DNA of 64,000 nt from CAWHPS01 sp963831235 (GTDB lineage Bacteria; Fibrobacterota; OXYB2-FULL-49-7; JAEUSG01). The notes below the pieces were generated by a model, which was given only the letters and a program-made list of their open reading frames with translations, did not search any database and was not told where the DNA came from. Where the stretch lies: positions 1 to 64,000 of the forward strand of contig CAWHPS010000019.1 in NCBI GenBank assembly GCA_963831235.1, given 5' to 3'. Shown here piece after piece: positions 26,225 to 34,949 of the stretch (position 1 is the stretch's first letter; every line of letters starts with the position of its first letter). The position numbers were made by a program, and so were the translations under genes.

Positions 26225-27889
26225 ATGAATAATGCAAGGGTATTCTTTATATTGCTGGTGTGCGTTTGCATGACAGGCGCACAGGATAGAGTCGACACAC
26301 TTAAGATTTATGACCGTGCGGACAATCTGCTGTATTTCCTGACTTATGATTACGGAACGGATAGCATACTTATCGGCCAGTCATTATACGACCGCACGGG
26401 TTATTTTCTAAAAGCCGTCACCATAGACAGTACGGGCAGACAAAGTTTTAGGGACGATAACGGTGATTTGTATCATTATTCCTTATCCCATAGGGACAGC
26501 ACGCGGAGTTATTTTGATATATTCGATCATTTCAATAAACCTTTGGAACAGCGGGTATATCAGGGTTTCTATAGCGTTGGTGCGACTGCCGGTATTGTCG
26601 AGTTCTTCAATCTTTCAGGCGGGCTGACGCATCAGATGAGGTACATATTCGATGGCAGCCGGATTGAGCGGATAAACGTGCTGGATAATGCCGGCGTTTT
26701 GTCCAATCATGTTGACGTGCATTACAGGAATAGGCCAATCCGTTTATGGACGCGCATTGCAGGAATATGGAGGAATTCGTCTGGTCGTTTTTCGGATGTT
26801 TCTTCGCAGCTTTTATTTGATGTGCTCTACGCTTATCAGGAGCTTCCCGGACTGACGCAATCGCCGTATTTATCTCCCACGGCTTTGGCGCCTTCTCCGG
26901 ACGGAAAGAAGCTTTATGCGGCAGCAGCCACAGGCCGCCGGGTGATGGAAGTGGATATTTCATCCAAGTTGGGAACAGCGGGCCGCACCCTTTTGCTTCC
27001 CAAGGAGCCTACAGGACTTGCGGTTTCGCCTGACGGGAACAGCATTTATGTTACCTGTGCTTCCGCGAGCAGGCCGGATGGAGAGGTTTTTGTGGTCAGT
27101 ACCGCGGGTTTTACTCTGGAGAGAAGTTTTTCAGCCGGCCATTCCGCGCGTTCGCCGTTATTGAGCCCTGATGGCGGGACGCTCTATATTTGCAATCAGT
27201 TCAGGAACTTAGTCTCAATTTACAATGCATTGACCGGAGCCTTGGTGGATACCGTCCCGGTTCTGCGGGAGCCTTTTTCAGCCGCAATTACGCCTGACGG
27301 GACGCGCCTTCTGGTGACGAATTTCCTGCCATACGCCAGGACAAGGCACGAGGATTCAGTTGCCTGCGGAATAGTGACGTTCATCAATACTGCCGCACGA
27401 AGTGTTGAGGCGATTGTTGAATTGACAAACGGCGCACAGAGTCTTGCCGGGATATGCGTGTCAAAAGACGGAAAATACGCTTATGTATGCCATCTTCTTT
27501 CCTTTTTCAACATGACGCCGTTGAGACACAACAAAGGAAACTGGCCTAATATGAATGCGGTAAGCGTGGTGGACATTTTGAACAAATGTAATATTGATGT
27601 TATGCCGCTGGACCGGGCAGCTTACGGGGCCGCGGATCCTTGGGCCATTTCCTGTGATTCGCAGGTCTTGTGCATTGTCAGCGCAGGCAACCCTGGAATT
27701 CATGTGATGAGACTGAATTCGCTTCATCAGGCATTGTCGAGGATGGCAGAACCTAGAAACCTGTCGAAAAACCTGGAATTTGCACGGGTATTCACTCAAC
27801 GGATACATCTTAATGTGAAAGGTCCGCAGTCGATCATCATCAGCCGGGGGACGCGCTTATATAGGCGGATATTTTTCGGATTCCCTTGA
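26225..27889 (+). CDS. Secreted YVTN-type beta-propeller protein, N-terminal part of a frameshifted gene
   Basis: The likely start is the ATG at 26225 (MNNARVFFILLVCVCMTGAQ), giving a signal peptide; an in-frame ATG at 26165 lacks one. Residues 200-550 carry propeller blades with the usual pattern: LAPSPDGKKLYAAAATGRRVMEVD, LAVSPDGNSIYVTC, LLSPDGGTLYICNQ, AITPDGTRLLVTN and ICVSKDGKYAYVCH. The end (after IIIS) is out of frame: a base change near 27843-27850 gives ISPGGRAYIGGYFSDSLEVVN and leads into 27891-28337, which holds heme sites. The whole gene runs 26225-28623, about 800 residues. Confidence 0.72.
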   Translation: MNNARVFFILLVCVCMTGAQDRVDTLKIYDRADNLLYFLTYDYGTDSILIGQSLYDRTGYFLKAVTIDSTGRQSFRDDNGDLYHYSLSHRDSTRSYFDIFDHFNKPLEQRVYQGFYSVGATAGIVEFFNLSGGLTHQMRYIFDGSRIERINVLDNAGVLSNHVDVHYRNRPIRLWTRIAGIWRNSSGRFSDVSSQLLFDVLYAYQELPGLTQSPYLSPTALAPSPDGKKLYAAAATGRRVMEVDISSKLGTAGRTLLLPKEPTGLAVSPDGNSIYVTCASASRPDGEVFVVSTAGFTLERSFSAGHSARSPLLSPDGGTLYICNQFRNLVSIYNALTGALVDTVPVLREPFSAAITPDGTRLLVTNFLPYARTRHEDSVACGIVTFINTAARSVEAIVELTNGAQSLAGICVSKDGKYAYVCHLLSFFNMTPLRHNKGNWPNMNAVSVVDILNKCNIDVMPLDRAAYGAADPWAISCDSQVLCIVSAGNPGIHVMRLNSLHQALSRMAEPRNLSKNLEFARVFTQRIHLNVKGPQSIIISRGTRLYRRIFFGFP

Positions 27890-27890
27890 A

Positions 27891-28337
27891 GTGGTCAATA
27901 CTGCACAGATTGACGCGCAGCTTCTTGGCTGCATTCCATTGGCGCCGCCAAAAGCTTTGGATAAACTTCGCAGGGGTGAGTTTTATTTCTCCGACGCCAA
28001 GCGCATGGGAAAAGAAGGGTGGCAAAGCTGCATTTCCTGCCATGCGTTTGGCCGTATGGACGGCTTGAAGTGGGATCTGGCGAATGATGGAGATGGAAAT
28101 TTCAAGAATGCCAAGAGCCTTTTGTACGCGCATATCACACCCCCTGTCATGTGGACGGGTGTACGGGACTCAGCAGAGTTTGCGGTTCGCGCCGGTGTAA
28201 GCAATATTCTGATGACCAATCCTGACTTCGTGCAGACCGAAATCTCGGACATTGACGCATATTTGAAAAGCATACGCCATGTTCCAAGCCCTTTTCTGGA
28301 ACACGGCAGGTTAAACGCAGACGGCCAGACGGGGTAA
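27891..28337 (+). CDS. Middle part of the frameshifted propeller/diheme protein
   Basis: A 148-codon frame continuing the gene that starts at 26225. It has a c-type heme site CISCH in GKEGWQSCISCHAFGRMDGLKWDLAND and a following loop typical of the diheme cytochrome c peroxidase/MauG-like fold (MWTGVRDSAEFAVRAGV). It ends early at the TAA near 28335. Losing the frame at ggggtaaag and shifting by one base gives RGKDVFAKMQCNTCH, the second heme segment. Confidence 0.65.
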   Translation: MVNTAQIDAQLLGCIPLAPPKALDKLRRGEFYFSDAKRMGKEGWQSCISCHAFGRMDGLKWDLANDGDGNFKNAKSLLYAHITPPVMWTGVRDSAEFAVRAGVSNILMTNPDFVQTEISDIDAYLKSIRHVPSPFLEHGRLNADGQTG

Positions 28338-28353
28338 AGATGTTTTTGCGAAA

Positions 28354-28623
28354 ATGCAGTGCAACACCTGCCATGTTCCTGAAACCTATTACACTGACAT
28401 GAAGCGTTATGCGGGACTGAAAAGCGAAAACGACTTCGGATCACGCGACGGCAATTGGGACACTCCGACGCTTATTGAGACCTGGCGCACGGCGCCTTAT
28501 ATGCATGACGGGCGGTATCTTGACATGAAAGAGCTGTTTGTGGGTGAGAACAAACACGAGATATTCCAGTCCATCACTCCGCAGGAACTGGACGATCTGC
28601 TTGTTTTCTTGAAATCGTTATGA
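28354..28623 (+). CDS. C-terminal heme domain of the frameshifted propeller/diheme protein
   Basis: 89 codons whose frame is open from about 28331. It holds the second heme site CNTCH, then TPTLIETWRTAPYMHDGRYLDMKELF, which resembles the methionine/tyrosine ligand region of MauG/peroxidase-like diheme proteins, and a C-terminal helix. It is not an independent gene: it has no signal peptide and continues the upstream frame. Confidence 0.65.
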   Translation: MQCNTCHVPETYYTDMKRYAGLKSENDFGSRDGNWDTPTLIETWRTAPYMHDGRYLDMKELFVGENKHEIFQSITPQELDDLLVFLKSL

Positions 28624-28653
28624 AAAAGAGGCCGCACAAATAAAGGGTGCAGT

Positions 28654-29775
28654 GAGGGTGTCAGAATATCTTTGTAAACTCAAATAGATGATTTTCCGGA
28701 TCTCCGGCGGGTAAGAAAAGAATGGAATCAGACGGCTCCAATTAACTCTCCACGACTTTGAAATTGAGGGATACCGGGCATCTCATTTACCGGCGAAATC
28801 ATTCAGGCATGCCTCGGCTTCCTCGGCGTTAGGAGCCTGGTAAATCTTCCGAAGGTCGGCGGCCACGCTCCTACGCTTTTTCCAGAGCACAAACCGCAGT
28901 GCGTTTCGAACCATGTGCATGATGCAGAGCTGAATATCCGCCTTGGGAAACACCGTCTCCAAGGCCTCAGGAAAGCCTTTTAAGCCATCCACACAGGCAA
29001 CGAAGACATCCCTCCAAGCCAGCGGCTCTTAAGCTCGTTGAGAATCGCCAGAACTTGGCTCCCTCGGTCTGCTCTACCCAAAGAGCCAAGTACCTCCTTT
29101 TGCCCATCCAAGTCAATGCCAATCGCAAGATAGACGGCCTTATTCCAAATCCGTCCATCACTCCCGTATCTTCAACATCAACGCATCCAAGTAAAGGATA
29201 GGGTAGACGCGGGACAGACGGCCGGTTCTGCCACTCCCGAACCTCCTCCATCACAGAGTTGGTCACCGTCGAGATAAATTCCGGGGAAACCTCGGTCCCG
29301 TAAATCTCCAGCAGGTGGCTCTCGATGTCGCGAGCTGTCATACCGCGGGAATACATGGAAATAATCTTATCATCGAATCCAGAAAACCGTCTCGGACGTT
29401 TCTTGACAAGCATCGGCTCAAACTCCCCAGAACGATCCCGGGGAACCTCAACCGTGATATCACCCTGTTCGCTCTTGAGCGTTTTGGGGCTGCTTCCATT
29501 GCGGGAATTGGCTGTCTTCTTGCCAGTTCCATCATGCTTCTCATAACCCAAATGATGGGTCAGTTATCCAGCCAAAGCCCGCTCGATTAAACTTTTCGTC
29601 AGAGCTTAAAAAATCCCGTCCTTACCAACCAGATCCTCAGGCCTTTTGTAGCGCTTCAAGAGCTCGTCGATAAGCTCCGGCCGAATAGCTGTTGTTTGCG
29701 TTGCATCTATCATAATTGCCTCCTGTGTATTGGCTAAAATCTTTTATCCATTTACACAGAAATCCTTATACCCTC
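28654..29775 (-). mobile_element. Decayed, internally deleted IS256-family element
   Basis: Imperfect inverted ends are visible: gagggtgtcagaatatctttgtaaa at 28654 and the reverse complement of tttacacagaaatccttataccctc ending at 29775. The transposase between them is broken by stops and frameshifts and lacks about the last 100 residues, because the coding sequence (RKIIY) runs straight into the left end. A full IS256 element would be a few hundred bases longer. Confidence 0.75.
28660..29713 (-). pseudogene. IS256-family transposase, degenerate
   Basis: It begins at an ATG at 29713 with AGGAGG upstream (MIDATQTTAIRPELIDELLK). Recognisable IS256 blocks are LIERALAG-LTHHLGYEKHDG, NSRNGSSPKTL, VPRDRSGEFEPMLVKK, MYSRGMTARDIESHLLEIYG, WVEQTEGAKFW, DGLKGFPEALETVFP and YPSISKSWRVNWSRLIPFF. 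In-frame stops replace a lysine (after KDGIF), a glutamate (ALAG-LTHH) and a tryptophan (DFAGK-DARYP). Two frameshifts lie near 29010-29045. The C-terminus is missing. It cannot make an active enzyme. Confidence 0.82.
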
Positions 29776-30004
29776 GTTGTTTATAAGCCTGCCAGCTTTT
29801 TCTCCCACCGCTCTGATTTTGCATAAGCCCGCAACGAGCGGATGTTTTGTCCGCTTTTGCGAGACCATCGCATTCCGCTCCTGCCAAGCCGTATCTTCAC
29901 GATGGATTTGCATGCTGTTTCAACGGGTTTCACCCCCGGCCCCCTTCTCCCTTCTGCAATTTTATTGTCAAAACAGGAGCGGGGGTTTGGGGTGAGGGTT
30001 TTCC
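29776..30004. other. Gap with C/G-rich repeat
   Basis: No gene supported. The part at 29932-29999 is a C-rich to G-rich inverted stretch (cacccccggcccccttctcc ... gggggtttggggtgaggg) related to the hairpin repeats at 15990, 49608 and 61560. It probably ends transcription of the propeller gene at 30005. Confidence 0.5.
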
Positions 30005-32869
30005 TTATTGGAGCACCGCCATCCTTTTCCTGCTCTTGAAAGAACCTGCCTTAAGCTCGTAAATGTAAACTCCGTTGCTCTTCAAGAGCCCGCTTTTGAT
30101 TTGCGCCTGATGCTGTCCGGCAGGCTGCGTCTCCTTGTCCACAAGCCTGTGCATGACCCTGCCGCGCAGGTCATAAATGGTAAGGGACACCCTGCTCTGC
30201 TTGGGCAGAAAGTATGGGATAGTGCCGCCGCCCGCATTAAACGGGTTGGGAACGTTCTGGTAGAGCGCCGCCTGTGCTGGCAAAACCCTGCCTTTAGCAG
30301 CCGATGTGACCGTAGTGTTGTCAAGGGCCTTGAAAACCTCGTTCTCGTAACTGAGCCCTGCTTTAAGAAGGCGCCTGTTGCCTTGATCGCTGACGTAGAC
30401 CGCTTTATCGCTTACCGCGACACCCTTGACAAAACAAAAAGCTATGTCCGGATTGGGAACAGGACTATTGGGACCATGGCTGTCCGGGTTGCCATAGCGG
30501 CCGATTCGCAACACGCGGTTGCCGTTTGCGTCCAGTACGGTTACGCTGTAAAGATGATCGCTGGGCAAAAAACACCGCTCAAAACGGTCCATGTCCCATA
30601 TCTGAAAGTAGCAATTACATTCCTCCTGGGCCTTCCCCAAGCCTGACATACCATCATAAGCCCAATGGAAGCTATCCACAACAATATAGTCGCTCCCACC
30701 AACATAACCCTGACCATGAAGATAGAGCTGTGGGCTTATACCGGCCGGTTTTCCATTATCCTCGTCCCCATAAAACCTGACCACAGGCCATTTTTCATTG
30801 CCGACTTTGATCACGCATCCAATGTCGATCCCGCCAGGTTCCGCCAAACCTTCCTTTAAAGCACCGCCGGCCTTTCCATATTGAGTCGCAAGATACAAAG
30901 CCCCTCCGCGGCCTACCTTGATACCGGTGGCCAGTATTTTCCGAAGATTCACCGCAGCATAAGCGCACTTCAGATTGCCCTGGTTGTCAAAGACTATAAC
31001 GGTGTCAAGGGTGCGGAGACTGCCGGTAAGCTGGTATATGTCGCCGTTGGGGGCTACATCCATGCCTTTTTTCCAGGCGTTGTCATCACCATTCTGTATA
31101 TTACGTGAGGGTATCCCCTTGTAGTTTTTGCCCCTTAGAAAATCAAGCCCCCACCCCGGTATCAGATAATCTATGTTGACACCATTGGGAAAGTCCACAA
31201 GTTTACCCGACCTGTCCATACGGTAAACAAAGTCCTCGGTTCCTATGTTTCCTTGACGGAAATAAACAAGCCCTTTACGGTCAAAAGCCATGTTGGAACC
31301 TATTATGCCGAATGATTTTGTCCAGGCACTGTCCAATGTCAAGGTGTTCCCGTTGTAACGGACTGCCGGCTCGCGGTATCCTACTGCCCTAGCATAAATA
31401 TCGTCAGTAACCGGATCCACACATATTCTTTGCTGGTAACCGACATAAGGAAATTGTTTATTGCAGGCAGAAATGGTCAAAACATCCGCAAACGCGCCAG
31501 CGCGTTCCTCAAGGCGCTTTATGTTCGGCGGGGCAGCCTCCCACTCATAGCCGGCTTTTTGAGAGGCAACCCAGACAGCAGGCGGCTCGCTTGCAGCGTC
31601 AAGACAAAATGTCCCAACGTACCAACGGGTCTCGTCGCTGTTGGTCCAGCTCGCAAGTTCTGTTCCTTCAGGAGAAAGCTTCAATATTTTTTTATCTTCT
31701 GAACAACAATAGATGTTTCCGGTAACAGGGTGTACAAATAATCTCCCTGGCTTGGTAAGGGCTAAGGAACGTAACAGGCTTTTGTCAGGCTTGAATACCT
31801 GTATCCGGTTGTTGTCACTGTCGGAAACATACAGATTCCCCGAGGCGTCCACAGCCAGACCACTGATGCCGTTGAAATGCTGCGCATCGCTGCCCGTAAC
31901 GCCCGCCTCGCCAAGGAAGGGCGCCGTTATGGTATTCGGCGAGGCCACGGGTATTTTGTAAACAGCATGCTTCAGGTCAAGATAAACACTCTGCTCGTCA
32001 GGAGTGGCGGCCATATGTATTTTGTAATCTTCACCTTCCCCATCTTCTCCGGGTACGTAATGAGTGTAATTGCTATCCCTGATTCTGTCCATGGCCCCGT
32101 CTATGCAGCTCATATTTAAAAAAAAGGATCTGCCATTCCTAGACCCGCCCGATGCGTTTGTAAACATCCTGTTTGCGGACGGCAAATAGGCGATGGTTCC
32201 GAAACGGTAATCGTCATACCCTCTTGCTCCATAGATGCCATCTGGGGAGAAATAAAAGTAGTCATTGACAATGACTTTATCGCCGTCTGTAGTGGTGTAA
32301 TACTCGTAAAAGGGAACCTTTTCGACCACATCGCAGCGAGTCGGCAGAAGCGTTTTCACGTATTTGCCTTCCTTATCAAAACTGCTGATATTTCCCTGAG
32401 TGAACACATGGAGCAGACCCTGTTTGTCGCAAATCATATTGCAGACCTTAAAAATGCCTAAATGGTTCCGGTCTGAAATCTCGCCGGCATGACTCGCTTT
32501 TAACCCCAGCGAAACACGAACGATGCAGCTGTCCGGCGCAGGATTGCCTTCGTCGTCCTTGCCGTCCCATTCCAGCCGCTGGGACAACAAATCCTTAACG
32601 AAAGGCCACGGCGCATTGGCGCCAAGAACACCGGATGCCAGATGCCGTACAATAATGCCGTCTTTTATTATCGCCACAGTGGCATCGCATTTGGCCCTGG
32701 TTTCAAAGGTAATGGTGTAAACACCATTTACAGGGCCGCTTATTTGCGGCTGCTGGGCAAATTCAAAGTTCTCTTCCCGTGAAATCGTGGCTTCCGTGAG
32801 CATGCCTGTCAGCAGAATTGCGCTGACCATGATCATGACCTGCATGATCCTTTTTGTGGAATTCATCAT
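30005..32869 (-). CDS. Large secreted beta-propeller protein with FlgD-like C-terminal domain
   Basis: 954 residues. A signal peptide occupies about 1-28. A FlgD/Ig-like domain follows around 45-115 (VYTITFETRAKCDATVAIIKDG, LEWDGKDDEGNPAPD). The central part has NHL-type blades, best seen at ISGLAVDASGNLYVSDSDNNRIQVF near 345, with further VAVSDKAVYVSDQGNRRLLKAG near 840. The end is LYQNVPNPFNAGGGTIPYFL, a FlgD-like fold and a basic tail (SFKSRKRMAVLQ), the type A sorting-like module of FCB-group secreted proteins. It is probably exported and held at the surface. The ligand or enzymatic role is unknown. Confidence 0.8.
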   Translation of the reverse strand: MMNSTKRIMQVMIMVSAILLTGMLTEATISREENFEFAQQPQISGPVNGVYTITFETRAKCDATVAIIKDGIIVRHLASGVLGANAPWPFVKDLLSQRLEWDGKDDEGNPAPDSCIVRVSLGLKASHAGEISDRNHLGIFKVCNMICDKQGLLHVFTQGNISSFDKEGKYVKTLLPTRCDVVEKVPFYEYYTTTDGDKVIVNDYFYFSPDGIYGARGYDDYRFGTIAYLPSANRMFTNASGGSRNGRSFFLNMSCIDGAMDRIRDSNYTHYVPGEDGEGEDYKIHMAATPDEQSVYLDLKHAVYKIPVASPNTITAPFLGEAGVTGSDAQHFNGISGLAVDASGNLYVSDSDNNRIQVFKPDKSLLRSLALTKPGRLFVHPVTGNIYCCSEDKKILKLSPEGTELASWTNSDETRWYVGTFCLDAASEPPAVWVASQKAGYEWEAAPPNIKRLEERAGAFADVLTISACNKQFPYVGYQQRICVDPVTDDIYARAVGYREPAVRYNGNTLTLDSAWTKSFGIIGSNMAFDRKGLVYFRQGNIGTEDFVYRMDRSGKLVDFPNGVNIDYLIPGWGLDFLRGKNYKGIPSRNIQNGDDNAWKKGMDVAPNGDIYQLTGSLRTLDTVIVFDNQGNLKCAYAAVNLRKILATGIKVGRGGALYLATQYGKAGGALKEGLAEPGGIDIGCVIKVGNEKWPVVRFYGDEDNGKPAGISPQLYLHGQGYVGGSDYIVVDSFHWAYDGMSGLGKAQEECNCYFQIWDMDRFERCFLPSDHLYSVTVLDANGNRVLRIGRYGNPDSHGPNSPVPNPDIAFCFVKGVAVSDKAVYVSDQGNRRLLKAGLSYENEVFKALDNTTVTSAAKGRVLPAQAALYQNVPNPFNAGGGTIPYFLPKQSRVSLTIYDLRGRVMHRLVDKETQPAGQHQAQIKSGLLKSNGVYIYELKAGSFKSRKRMAVLQ

Positions 32870-33246
32870 ACAACACCCCTTGGTTTAAGAATGGAGCCTG
32901 TTGCGCAAATGACAAAAGAAGAATCGAAAATCAACATATTGTGGTTTTTGTTTTACCGCAAACACAATATACTGAGGATCATACCTCCATATTTGATTTG
33001 TCAACAGGCTCAATGGGTTAAGAATTTGGGCATGGTTCAATCTGGCCTTACACCAGACTTAACCGCTCTATTGAAAATTAGTCTATTTTGATATTTCATG
33101 GCAAGTATTTTGTTTTCTCAATTGTGATTCAGACCTGAGGTATCCCCTCATTCTTTGACATTTTATTATTGAAAAGAGACCCTCCTATTGCTATATCTTG
33201 TTTGACGTTAGGACAAGAATAACAATAAAAAAGGAGGGTCTCGTGA
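32870..33246. other. Gap with short repeats upstream of a group II intron
   Basis: No gene seen. Bases 33034-33056 (tggttcaatctggccttacacca) repeat 26178-26200 with one difference. An 11-base inverted repeat gagaccctcct/aggagggtctc (33176-33186 and 33232-33242) stands just before the intron start. The promoter of the minus-strand propeller gene should lie near 32880-32960. Confidence 0.45.
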
Positions 33247-34480
33247 GTGCGTCAAGAATAAACTGTCTTGGACAAGTTGAACAATTCAACCCAGTCAAAG
33301 GTTAACCACCGGACTGGTACAGAACCTCGCATGGACTGGTGGTAACGCCTACCATGATGCCGAGGGGACGGAGACTGTCAGCCGTAATCCGTGGCACGCA
33401 CACGGGTAAAGCGATTGAGCCCCGAAAATTCTCAAGTTGCCGCAGGGCCAGGGTTTTCATGTATCTGAAGCCAGCAGCGACACAGGCGCAAAGGTGAGTC
33501 TGTGAAGCCGGACCGGGGTCTGAGAACACAGCGGGCAGTCAAACTGTACAAGATGGGACTTGAGAGAGCCAATTCGTATCCAGAAGTCTCTGGCAAGCCC
33601 GAAAGAGGGCGAGGAGAGGTACGCCGGATTGGCAGTCGGACTGGTTCATAGTAGAGGAGTAATACCGATAATACGGTATGAGTCCAAATAAGGGCACTCG
33701 AAGGGACTGGCGATAAACGGTGTTGGTGAGGATTGTTCCATGTCATACGAGGAGATGGCTGATAAAGTGGAGGCAAAGCTGAACCAACTGGCTGAACTTG
33801 CGCGGGCGAGACCGAAGCACAAGTACACGACATTAGCGTACTTGTTGAATGAAGGATTTCTTGCGCAATGCTTTGGGAGTCTTGGCAAGGACAGGGCTCC
33901 AGGAGTCGATGGCGAGACATGGACGGAATATGAGCAGGAGCTTGAAGACAATCTTGGGCAACTCGTTAGCCGTATGAAAGCGAAGCAGTACTGGCCGCAA
34001 CCTGTCCTACGGAAGTATATACCGAAGGATGAAAAGAGTAAGCAACCTCTTGGCATACCAGCCACAGAGGATAAGGTAGTGCAGAAGGGTTTGAGCCGGA
34101 TATTGGAATCGATATACGAGGCGGATTTCCTTGATTGCTCATACGGGTTCCGCACAGGTAGGAGCTGTCATGATGCGCTGAGTGCTATGAACAGGATAAT
34201 TGAACGTTCCCCCATCAATCATATAGTGGAGGCAGACATCAAAGGGTTCTTTGATAATGTTTCACATGAATGGATGATGAAGTTTTTGAAGTTGCGAATC
34301 AATGATCCGAGCCTTCTGCGTATTATTGAGCGGTTTCTGAAAGCCGGATATATGGATTCCAATCTGTTGGTGGCAACCGAAAAGGGGACACATCAGGGTG
34401 GAAATCTGAGTCCGATGCTTGCTAACATATTCCTGCACTACGTGCTTGATTTATGCTATGACGCCAAAAAGCGGTTGGAT
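33247..34480 (+). mobile_element. 3'-truncated group II intron
   Basis: The 5' end is placed at GTGCGTC (33247), a usual bacterial group II start, followed by about 490 bases of structured RNA region. The reverse transcriptase gene is cut before its catalytic YADD motif. No domain V is found downstream. The right border coincides with the end of an unrelated transposase fragment at 34480, so the 3' part was deleted or replaced. Confidence 0.65.
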
Positions 34481-34486
34481 TATTGA
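33740..34486 (+). pseudogene. Group II intron reverse transcriptase/maturase, truncated
   Basis: 248 codons: N-terminal RT0/RT1 region (RAPGVDGETWTEYEQ), RT2 (RKYIPKDEKSKQPLGIPATEDKVVQ), RT3 (FLDCSYGFRTGRSCHDAL), RT4 with the first catalytic aspartate (HIVEADIKGFFDNVSHEW) and part of RT4/5 (GTHQGGNLSPMLANIFLHYVLDL). The reading stops at DAKKRLDY where the rest, including the YADD box and maturase domain, should follow. It is inactive as it stands. Intact members are about 430-600 residues; compare 56452-57765. Confidence 0.85.
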
Positions 34487-34929
34487 CGGTTGTGCATAGT
34501 TTGAAGGATTTTTCTGATCAGCTCGGGGGTGCGAATAATCTTTTTTACCTTTGGCGATAGATTTCTATTTTCTTGTTCTTCGTTTTTTAATTTATTCCTG
34601 ACCAGGTTTACATCGATTTGTGCAAATCGAGCTTCCAGCGATGGTGCACCGTTAAGAATGATCGTTCGATATGTGTTGTCGGAAAGGTTTGAGATTAACG
34701 GGGTATCTGTCAAGATAGCCTTCAGAGTTTTGGTCATTGTGTTATTGCCGTTTCTTTTTCTGTGGTTCCTGCGCAGATATCTGAAGAACCGCTCAAGGAT
34801 ATTATTGGTCCGTTGAGGATAAATGATAACGGTGCCATGGGGGGTGTTTTTAACGATAGGGTCGGCGAAAAGCTTGTTCCAATAGCGTTTGATTTGGTCA
34901 TGCCCATCTTCGACAGTTGACAAACGCAC
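34480..34929 (-). pseudogene. C-terminal fragment of a transposase, family not assigned
   Basis: 149 codons with TNNILERFFRYLRRNHRKRNGNNTM and LKAILTDTPLISNL, a pattern seen at the end of some DDE transposases (target-strand glutamate in NILERFFR). The N-terminal catalytic part is absent: upstream on this strand lies the IS1634-type element whose end is at 34968. It was presumably cut by that insertion or an associated deletion. Confidence 0.55.
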
Positions 34930-34949
34930 ATGCCTTATAAATCAATGGT

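Noticed and set aside
33302..34155. Minus-strand frames over the group II intron
   Set aside because: They are complementary to the structured intron RNA and the RT gene, and have no recognisable domain.
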